A stretch of DNA of 64,000 nt, taken from Alphaproteobacteria bacterium HT1-32. Lineage in GTDB: Bacteria > Pseudomonadota > Alphaproteobacteria > Rhodospirillales > HT1-32. The stretch covers positions 304,889-368,888 of the forward strand of contig WJPL01000001.1 of NCBI GenBank assembly GCA_009649675.1, in the 5' to 3' direction. Under the pieces are notes generated by a model. The model was given only the letters and a program-made list of their open reading frames with translations, was not told the origin of the DNA and did no database searches. Below are positions 35,189-45,743 of this stretch, piece after piece; the stretch's first letter is position 1, and every line of letters begins with the position of its first letter. A program made the position numbers and the translations under genes.

Positions 35189-37381
35189 TCAGCTGCCCGT
35201 CGTCTCAGTTGCCTGTTTCTGCCGGGCTGCGCTTGCAATGGCGGTCGCGGCAGCGACAGCACTGGCGTCAGACATCTGTTCGTCCCCGGGAGCCGTCTTT
35301 TCATCTCCGCCCTTGTCAACCGAGACCCTGACTTCAGGCCGGGCAAAACTGATACCGTTGTCCGCGAATGCCTTCTGAACAGCGGCATAGGCGTGGCGAC
35401 GGATCAGGAACTGCTTGCCGGGTTTGCACATGAACTTGGTTGAGATGATGAGACCGTAATCATCGACCTCCACCACACCCTGCGATTTGAAAGGCTGAAT
35501 GAAATCTTCACCGACATCCGGATGTTCCAGCAGGCTGGCGCCGACCTTCTTGATGATCTTCCGTGCCTGTTCCAGATCTGCGTCAAAATTTACCCGAAAG
35601 CGCAATTTCATGATCGCCCAGTCCCGGCTGTAGTTCGACAGGCGCGTGATCTCGCCAAACGGCACCGTATGCAATGCGCCGCGATGGTGGCGCAGTTGCA
35701 GGGACCGCGTTGCTATTCGCTCGACGGACCCCTTCACATCACCGAGATCAACATATTCACCAAGCCGGAAAGCATCATCCATCAGGAAGAACGCTCCGGA
35801 TACAATATCGCGAACCAGCGTTTGCGAACCAAAGCCGATGGCAAGACCGACAACGCCTGCACCCGCCAGTACAGGGGCAATATTTACCCCGAGCGATGAC
35901 AATATGATCATCAGGGCAATCACGGCTATCGTCACCTGCCCGGCTCGCCTGAACAACGGCAGCAGGGTGCGCATCCGCGACAACCCGGCGCCACCGATTT
36001 CCATTTCAGAGCTGTCATGTCCCTCGCTGATCAGAGAGGCATCTTCCTCGGCAATCTTCCGGTTAGCCCAGACATTTAAAATCTGCCACAGGCTATAGGC
36101 CACCAGCAGCACCACGCCGACCTCCAGCAGACCACGCCCCACGGCAGAGGCGACAGCATCCGTCCGTCCCAGAAGATCGAACCGCCAGCCCGTAAGCAGG
36201 ATAAACAACGACCCCACAGCAACCGCAATCCGCAGAACCCGGAGAACGGAAGGAGTTACATCATCACCGGAGCCCGTCAGGTTATGAGATTCACGCTGGG
36301 CCGCTGCATCAAACATCGGCCAGACCGACAGAATGGCAATTGTGGACAAGCCCGCACCGAACAACGGCGTCGTTCCAAGCGTGGCCATACCGACAAGAAG
36401 AGCCCAGAGAACCGGAATTCCGGCAGCCATCAGCCAGGGATAAAGCCGGGCAAACCGTCGACGGCCGGAGGAGGCGGCAGAGCCGGAGAGATCGCGCTGC
36501 AAGGCTTCGCGCCCCAGCACAAAGACGATTGAAAAACCCAGCATCATCACCGTGCCAACCATCAGCAGCAGCAATAAATGGACATCCCCGTGAATACCCA
36601 TGACGGCAAACAGAGCGCAGGTGAAAAAGCCGAACGCCCCGAGCGCCATTGAAACCAGCACGCCACGATGAATTGCCAGCGCTTCGGAATTTGAAAACGA
36701 GGTTATCCGCATCGCAGGAATTCGGATGCCAAGAAACGACCGGCTGAAGCTTGCAACAAGCCGGAGGATAACGATTGCCGACAGATAAAAAGCGAACGCG
36801 ATACGATCCACCGATCCGCCGGTTTCGATTACGAAAAAGATCACGATAGCGACAACAGAAAACAGCAGGATGAACAACCCGTCCCGCAACAGCGACTCCG
36901 CCAGAGCGCGTAGTTTGAGCCAGAGTGTCAGATCGGATGGAATCTCGACGGCACCGCTTCTCGCAATTCGTCGCCGGACAGCAAACTCACAACCAAAACC
37001 ACCAAGAAGTGCAACAATAAAAGCCATGAGGAACAAGGCCATACCGCCTTCCTCACGATCTCCGAACAGGATATTCCCCGCCTGTCGGAACGCATCCGGC
37101 AACCCGCCATAGGCACCAAATATATCCCCCAGCCGTTCACGAATCCGGCCGAAATCGGATTGCAGAGAGTAAGCAATATCCGCAGGATTGAAATTGCGGG
37201 AATCAGCGGGGCCCGGCGTGGCAAGTTTCTCGGCAACAATCGCCCGCAACTCGGCATCCGACAGCCGTGCAAGATCGGCCTCGGTAACGGGCGGCTTGGC
37301 GGCAGCAACATCTGCGCTGACACCAGGAGACGCCCAGCCCAGCAATCCGGCCAGCAGCGCAGCAAATACCCATTTTGTCAT
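35189..37381 (-). CDS. Large MscS-family mechanosensitive channel
   Basis: 730 residues from ATG 37381 (MTKWVFAALLAGLLGWASPG), which gives a signal peptide ending near GVSA. A periplasmic domain is followed by about ten membrane helices and the C-terminal MscS core: AGVVGLAIGFGSQTLVRDIV, the FFLMDDAFRLGEYVDLGDV segment and the beta domain TVPFGEITRLSNYSRDWA. This is the extended class, much longer than E. coli MscS (286 aa). It protects against osmotic downshock. Confidence 0.92.
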   Translation of the reverse strand: MTKWVFAALLAGLLGWASPGVSADVAAAKPPVTEADLARLSDAELRAIVAEKLATPGPADSRNFNPADIAYSLQSDFGRIRERLGDIFGAYGGLPDAFRQAGNILFGDREEGGMALFLMAFIVALLGGFGCEFAVRRRIARSGAVEIPSDLTLWLKLRALAESLLRDGLFILLFSVVAIVIFFVIETGGSVDRIAFAFYLSAIVILRLVASFSRSFLGIRIPAMRITSFSNSEALAIHRGVLVSMALGAFGFFTCALFAVMGIHGDVHLLLLLMVGTVMMLGFSIVFVLGREALQRDLSGSAASSGRRRFARLYPWLMAAGIPVLWALLVGMATLGTTPLFGAGLSTIAILSVWPMFDAAAQRESHNLTGSGDDVTPSVLRVLRIAVAVGSLFILLTGWRFDLLGRTDAVASAVGRGLLEVGVVLLVAYSLWQILNVWANRKIAEEDASLISEGHDSSEMEIGGAGLSRMRTLLPLFRRAGQVTIAVIALMIILSSLGVNIAPVLAGAGVVGLAIGFGSQTLVRDIVSGAFFLMDDAFRLGEYVDLGDVKGSVERIATRSLQLRHHRGALHTVPFGEITRLSNYSRDWAIMKLRFRVNFDADLEQARKIIKKVGASLLEHPDVGEDFIQPFKSQGVVEVDDYGLIISTKFMCKPGKQFLIRRHAYAAVQKAFADNGISFARPEVRVSVDKGGDEKTAPGDEQMSDASAVAAATAIASAARQKQATETTGS

Positions 37382-37544
37382 CCTGATCGTCTCCCCCGAA
37401 TCTGACATCTGCGCCTTGAAGGCGGCAGTTTACGCCGACACTATCGGTCAAAGCCGCAGAGATGAACAGCTTTGGCCCTCTGCCAGGAGAGTCCGGAGAA
37501 GACGGATGCAACAAGTTCAGATCATCAGCCGATAAAACCGGGGC

Positions 37545-37575
37545 GGACTGACCGGAGGATATTGCCGGTCAGTCC
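37545..37575 (-). terminator. Probable terminator of the RND efflux operon
   Basis: A perfect 11-bp stem (GGACTGACCGG with CCGGTCAGTCC) and a 9-nt loop lie 27 bp past the pump stop. A short TTTT follows after seven other bases on the minus strand. Confidence 0.55.
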
Positions 37576-37602
37576 ATCAGCATCAGAATGCTCTCACCCG
37601 GA

Positions 37603-40600
37603 TCAGGAAGCAGCACCCGGCTTTGCGGTTCCACCACTCAGTCGTTGTCCCAGCATAGCAATGCGTCGGCAGACCACATAGAAAACCGGTGTGAACAGCA
37701 AGCCAAAGCCGGTCACACCCAGCATGCCGAAGAACACCGCTGTCCCCAGCGCCTGACGCATTTCGGAACCTGCACCGGAAGCGATCATCAGCGGTACAAC
37801 ACCCAGAATGAAGGCCAGAGAGGTCATCAGGATCGGGCGCAGACGAACCCGTGCCGCCTCCACCGCGGCCTCGACAACGCTCATGCCCGCATCTTCTGCC
37901 TGCCGGGCAAACTCGACGATCAGGATCGCGTTCTTTGCCGACAGGCCAACCAGCACAACCAGCCCGATCTGGGTCAGAATGTTGTTATCCATACCGCGCC
38001 ACATCACACCACTGACCGCCGCCAGCAGACACATCGGCACGATCAGAATGACCGCAAAGGGCAATGCCCAGCTTTCATACTGTGCCGCCAGCAACAGGAA
38101 GACGAAGATGACCGACGCCCCGAAAATCAACAGGATGGAACCCGAAGCCAGTTTTTCCTGCAAAGACAGTTCCGTCCATTCCAGGGTGAAACCGTCAGGC
38201 AGTGCCTGAGCCGCAAGTCGCTCCATCTCCGCCAGCGCTTCACCGGTTGAAATGCCTGCAGACGCATTCCCCTGCAGGGCGACCGACGGATACAGATTAT
38301 AGCGCAACACACGATAGGGGCCGGTCGTATCCCGGAACGCAGCGACAGACCCCAGCGGAGTCATGTCACCACTGTCATTACGGGTCCGGAGTTTTGCCAC
38401 ATCGCTGACCGTTCTCCGGAACTCGCCATCAGCCTGCGCGGTCACCCGGTAGGTTTTCCCGAGCATGTTGAAGTCGTTGACATAGGCCGAACCGAGATAG
38501 GTCTCCAGAGTATCGAACACACGCTGAATCGGGATGTTGAGCTGTTCCGCCCGCACCCTGTCAATTTCAGCATAAATCTTCGGCGTACCTGTGTTGAAGG
38601 TCGTGAAAACACTGGTCAGCTTCGGCGACTGATTGGCCACCCCTGCAAGTCCCCATGCCACACCCTCAAGCGCTTTGACACCACGCCCCCGGCGATCTTC
38701 AACTACTCCCTTGAAGCCACCGGCATTACCGACACCTGGTACAGGTGGCGGAGGCACGACAAAGACGTTCGCCTCCTTCACCTGCGCACCAATTCCACGC
38801 AGATTATTCAGAATACCGCCATAGGAGACGCCTGCTGCCGCCCGTGTCCCGAAGTCTTCAAGAGTTACGAAAATTGCACCGGCATTCGGTGCATTGGTGA
38901 AAGTCGCCCCGTCAAAGCCTGCGAACACAGCTGCGCTGGAAACGCCATCAACCTCAAGAATACTTGCCGTCACCTTGCGGACCACCTTGTCCGTCCGTTC
39001 CAGGGTCGATCCCGGCGGCAACTGAATGACCGTGATGAAATATCCCTGATCCTGTGCCGGAATAAAGCCTGTCGGAACACGTTCAAACTGAAAGGCCGTG
39101 AGCATGACAAGCCCGGCATAGGCAACCAGTACCAGCACTGAAAACCGTACCAGCTGCCCGGTCAGGCGGGCATAACCGTTCGACAGCTTGTCAAAAGCCC
39201 AGTTGAATCCCTGAAAGAGCTTCCTTACCGGCCAGAGCAGAACAGTGCCCCGCTTCTCGGTATCGCCCTTGTGTTTCAGCAGGATGGCGCTGAGCGCCGG
39301 GCTGAGCGTCAGTGAAACCAGCGCAGAAATCGCCGTAGCCGTTGCGATGGTAACCGCAAACTGACGATAAAACTGACCGCTGATTCCCTCCACAAAAGTT
39401 GTCGGAATGAACACTGCTGCCAGCACCAGCGCGATGGCAATCAGCGCACCGCCGACTTCATCCATTGTCTTGTGTGCGGCCTCTTTCGGCGACAGGCCAT
39501 CCTGCAGATTTCGTTCGATATTCTCGACCACGACAATCGCATCATCGACCACGATACCGATTGCCAGCACCATTCCGAAAAGGGTCAGATTGTTAATGGA
39601 ATATCCAAGCGCCGACATCATGGCAAAAGTACCAATCAGCGAAATCGGGATAGCCAGAATCGGGATGATTGAAGCGCGCCAGGATTGCAGGAATAGAATA
39701 ACCACGAGCACGACCAGCAGGATGGCTTCATAGATCGTCATTTCAACGGCATCGACTGATTTCGCAATATAGGCCGTCGGATCATAAATGATGTCATAGG
39801 CCAGTCCGTCCGGGAAATTCGCCGACGCTTCTTTCATCAGCGCCCGCACTTCAGACGCAGCTTCCAGTGCATTTGATCCCGGTCGCTGGAAGATGGCGAT
39901 GGCAACAGCCGGGTCGGTTCCCAGATAGGCCAGCGAATTATAATCACGCGCGCCGAGTTCGATCCGCGCCACATCACCGAGCCGCGTTACCTTTCCGCCG
40001 CTTCCGGCTTTCACGATAATGCGTTCGAACTGCTTTACATCTTCCAGCCTGCCCTGTGTTTCGACGGCAAGCTGGAAAGCCCCGGGATTGGTGACCGGCG
40101 CCTGATTCAGCGAACCGGCAGCCACCTGTACATTCTGCGCCCGTACGGCCTCGACAACATCACTGGCCGTCATATCCAGTTCGGCAATCCGTTCCGGGTT
40201 CAGCCAGATCCGCATCGAATAATCGCTGCCACCAAACAGCTGAACCTGCCCGACACCTGAAAGCCGGAGCATGCGGTCTTCAATCTGAAGCGAGGCATAG
40301 TTCGAGACATAGAGTGAATCGAGCTTTTCCCCCGGCGAATACATATGCACGACCATCATCAGGTCGGGGGAATTCTTGCGCGTTGTCACACCAAGGCGAC
40401 GAACTGATTCAGGCAGGCGGGCTTCTGCAATCGCCACCCGGTTCTGCACAAGCACCTGTGCCGCATCGAGATCAGTGCCGAGTTCAAAGGTAACCGTGAT
40501 GGTTACCGAACCGTCACCTGTCGATTGTGACGACAGATACAGCATGCCCTGAACGCCGTTGATCTCTTCCTCCAGCGGGCTGGCAACCGTGTTCGCCAAT

Positions 40601-40773
40601 GTCTCTGCTGACGCACCGGGATAGCTGGCACGGACCTGAATTGTCGGCGGTGCAATTTCCGGATATTGCGCAATCGGCAGTGACATGGCGGAGATGCCGC
40701 CGATCAGGACGATGAAGATCGAAACAACCGTCGAGAAGATCGGACGGTCGACGAAAAAATGTGCGAATTTCAT
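37603..40773 (-). CDS. RND multidrug efflux permease (HAE1 family)
   Basis: 1056 residues, the normal AcrB/MexB length. Twelve membrane helices are expected; the proton-relay aspartates lie in AIGIVVDDAIVVVENIE. The HAE1 N-terminus (FAHFFVDRPIFSTVVSIFIV) and the Gly-rich loop in the porter domain (PPPPVPGVGNAGGF) are present. It pumps drugs, bile-salt-like or aromatic compounds out of the inner membrane and periplasm. It is 24 bp downstream of its adaptor gene. No outer-membrane channel or TetR repressor gene is adjacent. Confidence 0.95.
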   Translation of the reverse strand: MKFAHFFVDRPIFSTVVSIFIVLIGGISAMSLPIAQYPEIAPPTIQVRASYPGASAETLANTVASPLEEEINGVQGMLYLSSQSTGDGSVTITVTFELGTDLDAAQVLVQNRVAIAEARLPESVRRLGVTTRKNSPDLMMVVHMYSPGEKLDSLYVSNYASLQIEDRMLRLSGVGQVQLFGGSDYSMRIWLNPERIAELDMTASDVVEAVRAQNVQVAAGSLNQAPVTNPGAFQLAVETQGRLEDVKQFERIIVKAGSGGKVTRLGDVARIELGARDYNSLAYLGTDPAVAIAIFQRPGSNALEAASEVRALMKEASANFPDGLAYDIIYDPTAYIAKSVDAVEMTIYEAILLVVLVVILFLQSWRASIIPILAIPISLIGTFAMMSALGYSINNLTLFGMVLAIGIVVDDAIVVVENIERNLQDGLSPKEAAHKTMDEVGGALIAIALVLAAVFIPTTFVEGISGQFYRQFAVTIATATAISALVSLTLSPALSAILLKHKGDTEKRGTVLLWPVRKLFQGFNWAFDKLSNGYARLTGQLVRFSVLVLVAYAGLVMLTAFQFERVPTGFIPAQDQGYFITVIQLPPGSTLERTDKVVRKVTASILEVDGVSSAAVFAGFDGATFTNAPNAGAIFVTLEDFGTRAAAGVSYGGILNNLRGIGAQVKEANVFVVPPPPVPGVGNAGGFKGVVEDRRGRGVKALEGVAWGLAGVANQSPKLTSVFTTFNTGTPKIYAEIDRVRAEQLNIPIQRVFDTLETYLGSAYVNDFNMLGKTYRVTAQADGEFRRTVSDVAKLRTRNDSGDMTPLGSVAAFRDTTGPYRVLRYNLYPSVALQGNASAGISTGEALAEMERLAAQALPDGFTLEWTELSLQEKLASGSILLIFGASVIFVFLLLAAQYESWALPFAVILIVPMCLLAAVSGVMWRGMDNNILTQIGLVVLVGLSAKNAILIVEFARQAEDAGMSVVEAAVEAARVRLRPILMTSLAFILGVVPLMIASGAGSEMRQALGTAVFFGMLGVTGFGLLFTPVFYVVCRRIAMLGQRLSGGTAKPGAAS

Positions 40774-40797
40774 GAGTTTTGCTCTTTCCCGCCGGCC

Positions 40798-41967
40798 TTA
40801 CTGACCCGGCTGGCCATTCGGCCAGGGTTCAATCTTAACCTCATTCGGCGTAACCGGCTGACCAAATCTGGCCCGCAGGACACCGTTGACAATGATCCGG
40901 TCGGTCTTCTCCAGACCCTTGCGGATAATGCGCAGCCCCAGTTCATTCGGCCCGACCCGGACCACCTTCGGCTGGACCAGGTTGTTCTCATCCAGTGTCA
41001 GGATAAGCTTCCGTGACTGGTCGGATACGATTGCGGATTCAGGCACCAGAATGGCTTCATAAACGGATGACCCCGGAAGCCGCAGCCGGCCAAACTGACC
41101 GGGCAGTAAAAAACCGTCATCGTTCGGCAAGGTCGCCCGCACCCGGATCGTTCCGGTGCCTGCGTCAATGGCACTATCGACGAAATCAATCCGCCCCTTG
41201 TAGGACCAGACGTCTTCATCCGGCAGGCGCACTTCAATTTCGGTGCCACCATCTCTGGTCGACTTCAGATCGCCACGCCGGTTGGCCCGTTCATAGCTGA
41301 GATATTCCGTCTCGCTCATGTCGAATTCAAAATGGATCGGATCAAAGGCGACGATCCTGGTCAGGAGGGTGGTCGTGCCCGAGCCCGAAACCAGATTCCC
41401 CACATCGACACGGCTGTCTGAAATACGTCCGCTGATCGGTGCCCGGACTTCAGCAAACTCGATGTCCAGCTGCGCAGAGCGCAAGTCAGCTTCTGCTGCG
41501 GCAATATCAGCCGAAGCCACCAGACGGTCGCTGATCCGCTGTTCCAGGGTTGCCTTTGGCAGGGTGCCGCGGGTTACCAGTTGCTGGCCACGCTCCACTT
41601 CCTGATTGGCAAACTGGTATCTGGCGCGGGCTGACGCCAGCTCTGCCACAGCCCGCGACTTCGCCGCCTCAAACGGGCGCTTGTCGATACTGAACAGCAG
41701 ATCGCCGGTCTGTACCATCTGACCGTCCCGGAAATGCACCGCTTCAACATAACCACTGACCCGCGGACGTATTTCAACATCCTGAGAGGCATGGAACCGC
41801 CCGTTGAACTCATCCCATTCGATAATTTCCTTGGCCAGCGGGGCTGCCACATCAACTGCCGGAGGGGGAGGTGCCGAGGGCGCAGCCGCACTGTTGGAAG
41901 ACTGATCGTCACAGGCGGTCAATGCCACAAGAGCCAGGGGCAGAACAACAAACAGACGCGCGCGCAT
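40798..41967 (-). CDS. RND efflux periplasmic adaptor, lipoprotein
   Basis: 389 residues. The N-terminus ends in a lipobox (LVALTACDD, C19), so it is anchored to the inner membrane. Typical adaptor segments are seen: WDEFNGRFHASQDVEIRPRV (hairpin start), a coiled-coil hairpin (VAELASARARYQFANQEVER), and the beta-barrel part. It links the pump to an outer-membrane channel encoded elsewhere. Confidence 0.93.
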   Translation of the reverse strand: MRARLFVVLPLALVALTACDDQSSNSAAAPSAPPPPAVDVAAPLAKEIIEWDEFNGRFHASQDVEIRPRVSGYVEAVHFRDGQMVQTGDLLFSIDKRPFEAAKSRAVAELASARARYQFANQEVERGQQLVTRGTLPKATLEQRISDRLVASADIAAAEADLRSAQLDIEFAEVRAPISGRISDSRVDVGNLVSGSGTTTLLTRIVAFDPIHFEFDMSETEYLSYERANRRGDLKSTRDGGTEIEVRLPDEDVWSYKGRIDFVDSAIDAGTGTIRVRATLPNDDGFLLPGQFGRLRLPGSSVYEAILVPESAIVSDQSRKLILTLDENNLVQPKVVRVGPNELGLRIIRKGLEKTDRIIVNGVLRARFGQPVTPNEVKIEPWPNGQPGQ

Positions 41968-42096
41968 CCAGCATACTCCAAAATAGATTACATCATTTGT
42001 TGCAGCACAATGTGAGGTCAGCCGGGCAAATTGCCATCCTTCAGACCAAGATTTTATTGCAATGCAGCAATAGACTGTACTGTCTAGTTTACTTTG

Positions 42097-45000
42097 TCAA
42101 CTCGACGATGCCAGCAATGATGCATTGCCGCCCGCTGCTGTGGTATCGATGCACAGATGACGTTCGTGGATAAATACGCTTTCCATTCCCGGTTCCGTTG
42201 ACAGTTGCGGCAACGGCCCCTTGCCATCGGACAGCAGTTTCCGAATCTTGCCAACTGACAGCTGGTCACCCCAGAAACAGACGGCACTGACACCCCGAAG
42301 TTCGGACAGTTGTTCCGGTGACAGTTTGCCGTTGATGACCAGCGCACCCTTGATCTCCGTCAGACCGGGAGTGACAGCAACAACGGCACAGCCGCTGGAC
42401 AGTGCTTCTTCTGCCTGCAACTTCGCCGCCTCTATTCCCGGACCAAGACAGAGCACGGTTCCCCGGCAATAGACTGACAGCCGGTTGGACTCGCCCGTCG
42501 GGCCAGGCAGGTCATGCCTGCGTATCGCGTCATGCACAGGCTTCACAGAAGCATCAAGAAGCTTCTGGACCGCCGCAACGCGGACCGCAGCGCCCCCGGC
42601 GTCTTCAGCTTCAAGATCAGCCAGCCGGGTAAACCGCGGCAGATAATTCGGTCCACCGGCCTTCGGGCCAGTGCCCGACAGTCCTTCTCCGCCAAATGGC
42701 TGAGACCCGACGATGGCCCCGATCTGATTACGGTTCACATACAGATTTCCCGCCTGCACCCGTTCGATGACCTGCTGAACACGGTCATCAATCCTGGTAT
42801 GCAGACCAAAGGTCAGACCATATCCGGTTGCGTTGACCGCATCGACAACCTCGTCAATCTCATCGGCTTCAAATGTCGCCACATGCAGAACCGGACCAAA
42901 AATCTCTTCCTCAAGGTCCGCAATACCATTGATACTGATCACCGCCGGTGCGACGAAAGTGCCACCAGACGGGACTTCGAGGCGCTTCATCAACCGGCCT
43001 TCGACAGCCGCCATTTCCACATGTGATTCAATTTTTTCCAGCGCCTCCCGGTCGATGACCGGGCCGACATCCGTTGCCAGGTCCCAGGGCGCACCAATCA
43101 GAAGCTCATCCATCGCCCCGAACAGCATTTCCAGCAGCTTCTGGGCGACATCTTTCTGGACATATAAAACCCGAAGTGCCGAACAACGCTGCCCCGCGCT
43201 CTGGAAAGCCGAAGCGACGATATCCCGGACCGCCTGCTCCGGCAGCGCCGTGGAATCGACAATCATCGCATTCAGCCCACCCGTTTCCGCAATCAGCGGC
43301 GCCTTCGGGTTACCCGTGGCCACCATCGACCTGTTGATGATCCGGGCAGTCTGGGTCGAACCGGTAAAACAGAACCCGTCAATTTCCGGCGCCCCGGCCA
43401 GTGCTGCACCGACGGTCGGACCATCGCCCGGGATCAGTTGCAGGGTCGCCGCAGGCACACCGGCCTGATGCAGTAACTCCACAGCCCGTGAGGCAATCAG
43501 CGGCGTCTGTTCCGCTGGTTTGGCGACCACCGCATTACCGGCAGCAAGTGCCGCCGACAACTGACCGGTAAAGATCGCCAGCGGGAAATTCCAGGGCGAT
43601 ACACAGGCAAATACTCCCCGTGCCTGCCGGTCAGCACCCAGCGTTTCTGCCTGCACCGCGTAATAGCGCAGAAAATCGACAGCCTCGCGGATTTCGGCAA
43701 CACAGTCGGACTGGGTCTTGCCCGCTTCCCGTGCCAGCAGCGCAAACATCTCGCCCGCATGCTCTTCGTACAGATCAGCCGCTTTGTTCAGAATCGCCCC
43801 GCGTTCGCCCGGCGTTATGGACGACCAGCCGGCCATTGCTGAACGGGCATCCTCAAGCGCGCCGGCAACTGTTGCGGCGTCGCCTGTTGTGACATGCCCG
43901 ACTATATCCTGATGATTGGCCGGATTGATGATCTCAACTGTCTCACCCCCGGTTGCAGCCCGGACAGTTATTGGCTTTGCCTGCCACTGGTGATTTTCCC
44001 AGCGGGACCGGCTCTCCTCTATGTCCGCCAGATCATCCAGATCGGTCAGATCCCAGCCACGGGCATTTACCCGGCCAGCCCCGTACAGGGCCTTTGGCTG
44101 GCGGATATTCGGATTTGCCTGATTGTCACCAAGCTTCTCAACCGCAGAAAACGGATCCGTCGAAATTGCTTCAGGAGACAGCGTCTCATCGACAATCTGG
44201 TTCACAAAGGAACTGTTGGCACCGTTCTCCAGCAGCCGCCGCACCAGATAGGCCAGCAAATCCTCATGCGCGCCAACCGGCGCATAAATGCGACAGCGGG
44301 TTCCAGCCTCACCGAGCACCACATTATGCAATGACTCGCCCATGCCATGCAGACGCTGAAATTCAAACGCCTGCCCTTCTTCTGCCATTTCCAGAACTGC
44401 CGCCACGGTATGGGCATTATGGGTCGCAAACTGCGGATAGATACGGTCTGTCATGCCCAGCAGACGGCGGGCACAGGCGATATAGCTGACATCCGTTGAG
44501 GTCTTGCGGGTAAAAACCGGAAAGCCATCAAGACCCAGTGTCTGTGCCCGTTTGATTTCAGTATCCCAGTAGGCCCCCTTGACGAGACGCACCATAATCC
44601 GGCGGTTCAGCAGTCCGGCAAGCTCATACAACCAGCTGATGACGTGGGACGCCCGTGGTCCGTATGCCTGCACCACCACCCCGAAACCATCCCAGCCTTT
44701 CAGCGCCGGATCTGACAGAATGGCCGCAATCACACCCAGCGACAGGTCGAGGCGATCTGCTTCCTCCGCATCAATGTTGAAGCCCATACCGGCAGACTTC
44801 GCCAGCAGGGCCAGTGAGCGGGCACGGGCAACCAGTTCAGACATTACCCGTTCACGCTGGGCAACTTCATAGCGCGGATGCAGCGCCGACAGCTTGACGG
44901 AAATACCGGGATTCTCGCGAATGTCCTTCGACTTGCAGGCACCGGCCAGCGCCGTGATCGCATCGGAATAAGACAGATGATACCGTCTGGCGTCCCCTTC

Positions 45001-45624
45001 GGTCCGGGCGGCTTCACCCAGCATGTCATAGGAATAGGTATAGCCCTTCTTCTCCATACGGGCGGCCCGGTCACGGGCAGATTCGATCGACTGGCCAAGC
45101 ACAAACTGGCTGCCCAGATCCCGCATGGCATGGCTGACCGCCGTGCGGATCACCGGCTCTCCCAGCCGCTTCACCGCGCCGCGCAATGTTGCCGCAAGTC
45201 CGCGATTGCTTTCCTTCAGCACCTTGCCGGTCAGCAGCAACGCCCATGTCGAGGCATTGACCAGCGGAGAACTGGAATGGCCGATATGCTTCCCCCAGTC
45301 GGACGGCGCAATCTTGTCTTCAATCAGCGCCTCAATGGTTTCCTCGTCCGGCACCCGCAGCAGCGCCTCTGCCAGACACATCAGGGCAACGCCTTCCTGT
45401 GTCGACAGTCCGTATTCAGCGAGGAACACTTCCATCAGTCCGGGATCGGACCTGTCGCGAACCTTTTGTATCAGGTCTGCGCCACGTCGGCAGATCGCCT
45501 GACGAACATCCGCATCAAGACCGGCCATCCGGACCAGGTCGCTGACCACCTTCGCTTCATCAGGAAGATTTGTTGCCCGGATTTTCTGCCGTAATTCCGT
45601 GAGATGATCTGAAGACACCGACAT
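42097..45624 (-). CDS. putA: Bifunctional proline dehydrogenase / L-glutamate-gamma-semialdehyde dehydrogenase
   Basis: 1175 residues from ATG 45624 (MSVSSDHLTELRQKIRATNL). The proline dehydrogenase barrel (GYTYSYDMLGEAARTEGDA, MVRLVKGAYWDTEIKRAQ) is followed by the aldehyde dehydrogenase with catalytic Glu (IAETGGLNAM) and Cys (SAGQRCSALRVLYV). It converts proline to glutamate. The ribbon-helix-helix DNA-binding domain of enterobacterial PutA (about 1320 aa) is absent, so regulation must come from another protein, probably the divergent Lrp-type gene. Confidence 0.96.
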   Translation of the reverse strand: MSVSSDHLTELRQKIRATNLPDEAKVVSDLVRMAGLDADVRQAICRRGADLIQKVRDRSDPGLMEVFLAEYGLSTQEGVALMCLAEALLRVPDEETIEALIEDKIAPSDWGKHIGHSSSPLVNASTWALLLTGKVLKESNRGLAATLRGAVKRLGEPVIRTAVSHAMRDLGSQFVLGQSIESARDRAARMEKKGYTYSYDMLGEAARTEGDARRYHLSYSDAITALAGACKSKDIRENPGISVKLSALHPRYEVAQRERVMSELVARARSLALLAKSAGMGFNIDAEEADRLDLSLGVIAAILSDPALKGWDGFGVVVQAYGPRASHVISWLYELAGLLNRRIMVRLVKGAYWDTEIKRAQTLGLDGFPVFTRKTSTDVSYIACARRLLGMTDRIYPQFATHNAHTVAAVLEMAEEGQAFEFQRLHGMGESLHNVVLGEAGTRCRIYAPVGAHEDLLAYLVRRLLENGANSSFVNQIVDETLSPEAISTDPFSAVEKLGDNQANPNIRQPKALYGAGRVNARGWDLTDLDDLADIEESRSRWENHQWQAKPITVRAATGGETVEIINPANHQDIVGHVTTGDAATVAGALEDARSAMAGWSSITPGERGAILNKAADLYEEHAGEMFALLAREAGKTQSDCVAEIREAVDFLRYYAVQAETLGADRQARGVFACVSPWNFPLAIFTGQLSAALAAGNAVVAKPAEQTPLIASRAVELLHQAGVPAATLQLIPGDGPTVGAALAGAPEIDGFCFTGSTQTARIINRSMVATGNPKAPLIAETGGLNAMIVDSTALPEQAVRDIVASAFQSAGQRCSALRVLYVQKDVAQKLLEMLFGAMDELLIGAPWDLATDVGPVIDREALEKIESHVEMAAVEGRLMKRLEVPSGGTFVAPAVISINGIADLEEEIFGPVLHVATFEADEIDEVVDAVNATGYGLTFGLHTRIDDRVQQVIERVQAGNLYVNRNQIGAIVGSQPFGGEGLSGTGPKAGGPNYLPRFTRLADLEAEDAGGAAVRVAAVQKLLDASVKPVHDAIRRHDLPGPTGESNRLSVYCRGTVLCLGPGIEAAKLQAEEALSSGCAVVAVTPGLTEIKGALVINGKLSPEQLSELRGVSAVCFWGDQLSVGKIRKLLSDGKGPLPQLSTEPGMESVFIHERHLCIDTTAAGGNASLLASSS

Positions 45625-45719
45625 CGCTAGCACTCCCAAAGGACCAATCTCCGGACTTTAGCAGAGCTTTTGTTTTCATGCCGTCCAAAGGCGTCTATCA
45701 TTTCAGGCAATTCGGCTAA

Positions 45720-45735
45720 ATTTATCCTGATAAAT
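45720..45735. promoter_or_regulatory. Palindromic candidate operator between putA and its regulator
   Basis: ATTTATC-CT-GATAAAT, a perfect 7-bp inverted repeat with a 2-bp centre, 8 bp before the regulator ATG. Well placed for autoregulation and for control of putA. Confidence 0.6.
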
Positions 45736-45743
45736 GAGCACAA

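Noticed and set aside
37603-41967. RND heavy-metal pump
   Set aside because: The permease has the HAE1 N-terminus and a VVDDAIVVVEN motif, typical of drug pumps, and metal-binding residues are not seen.
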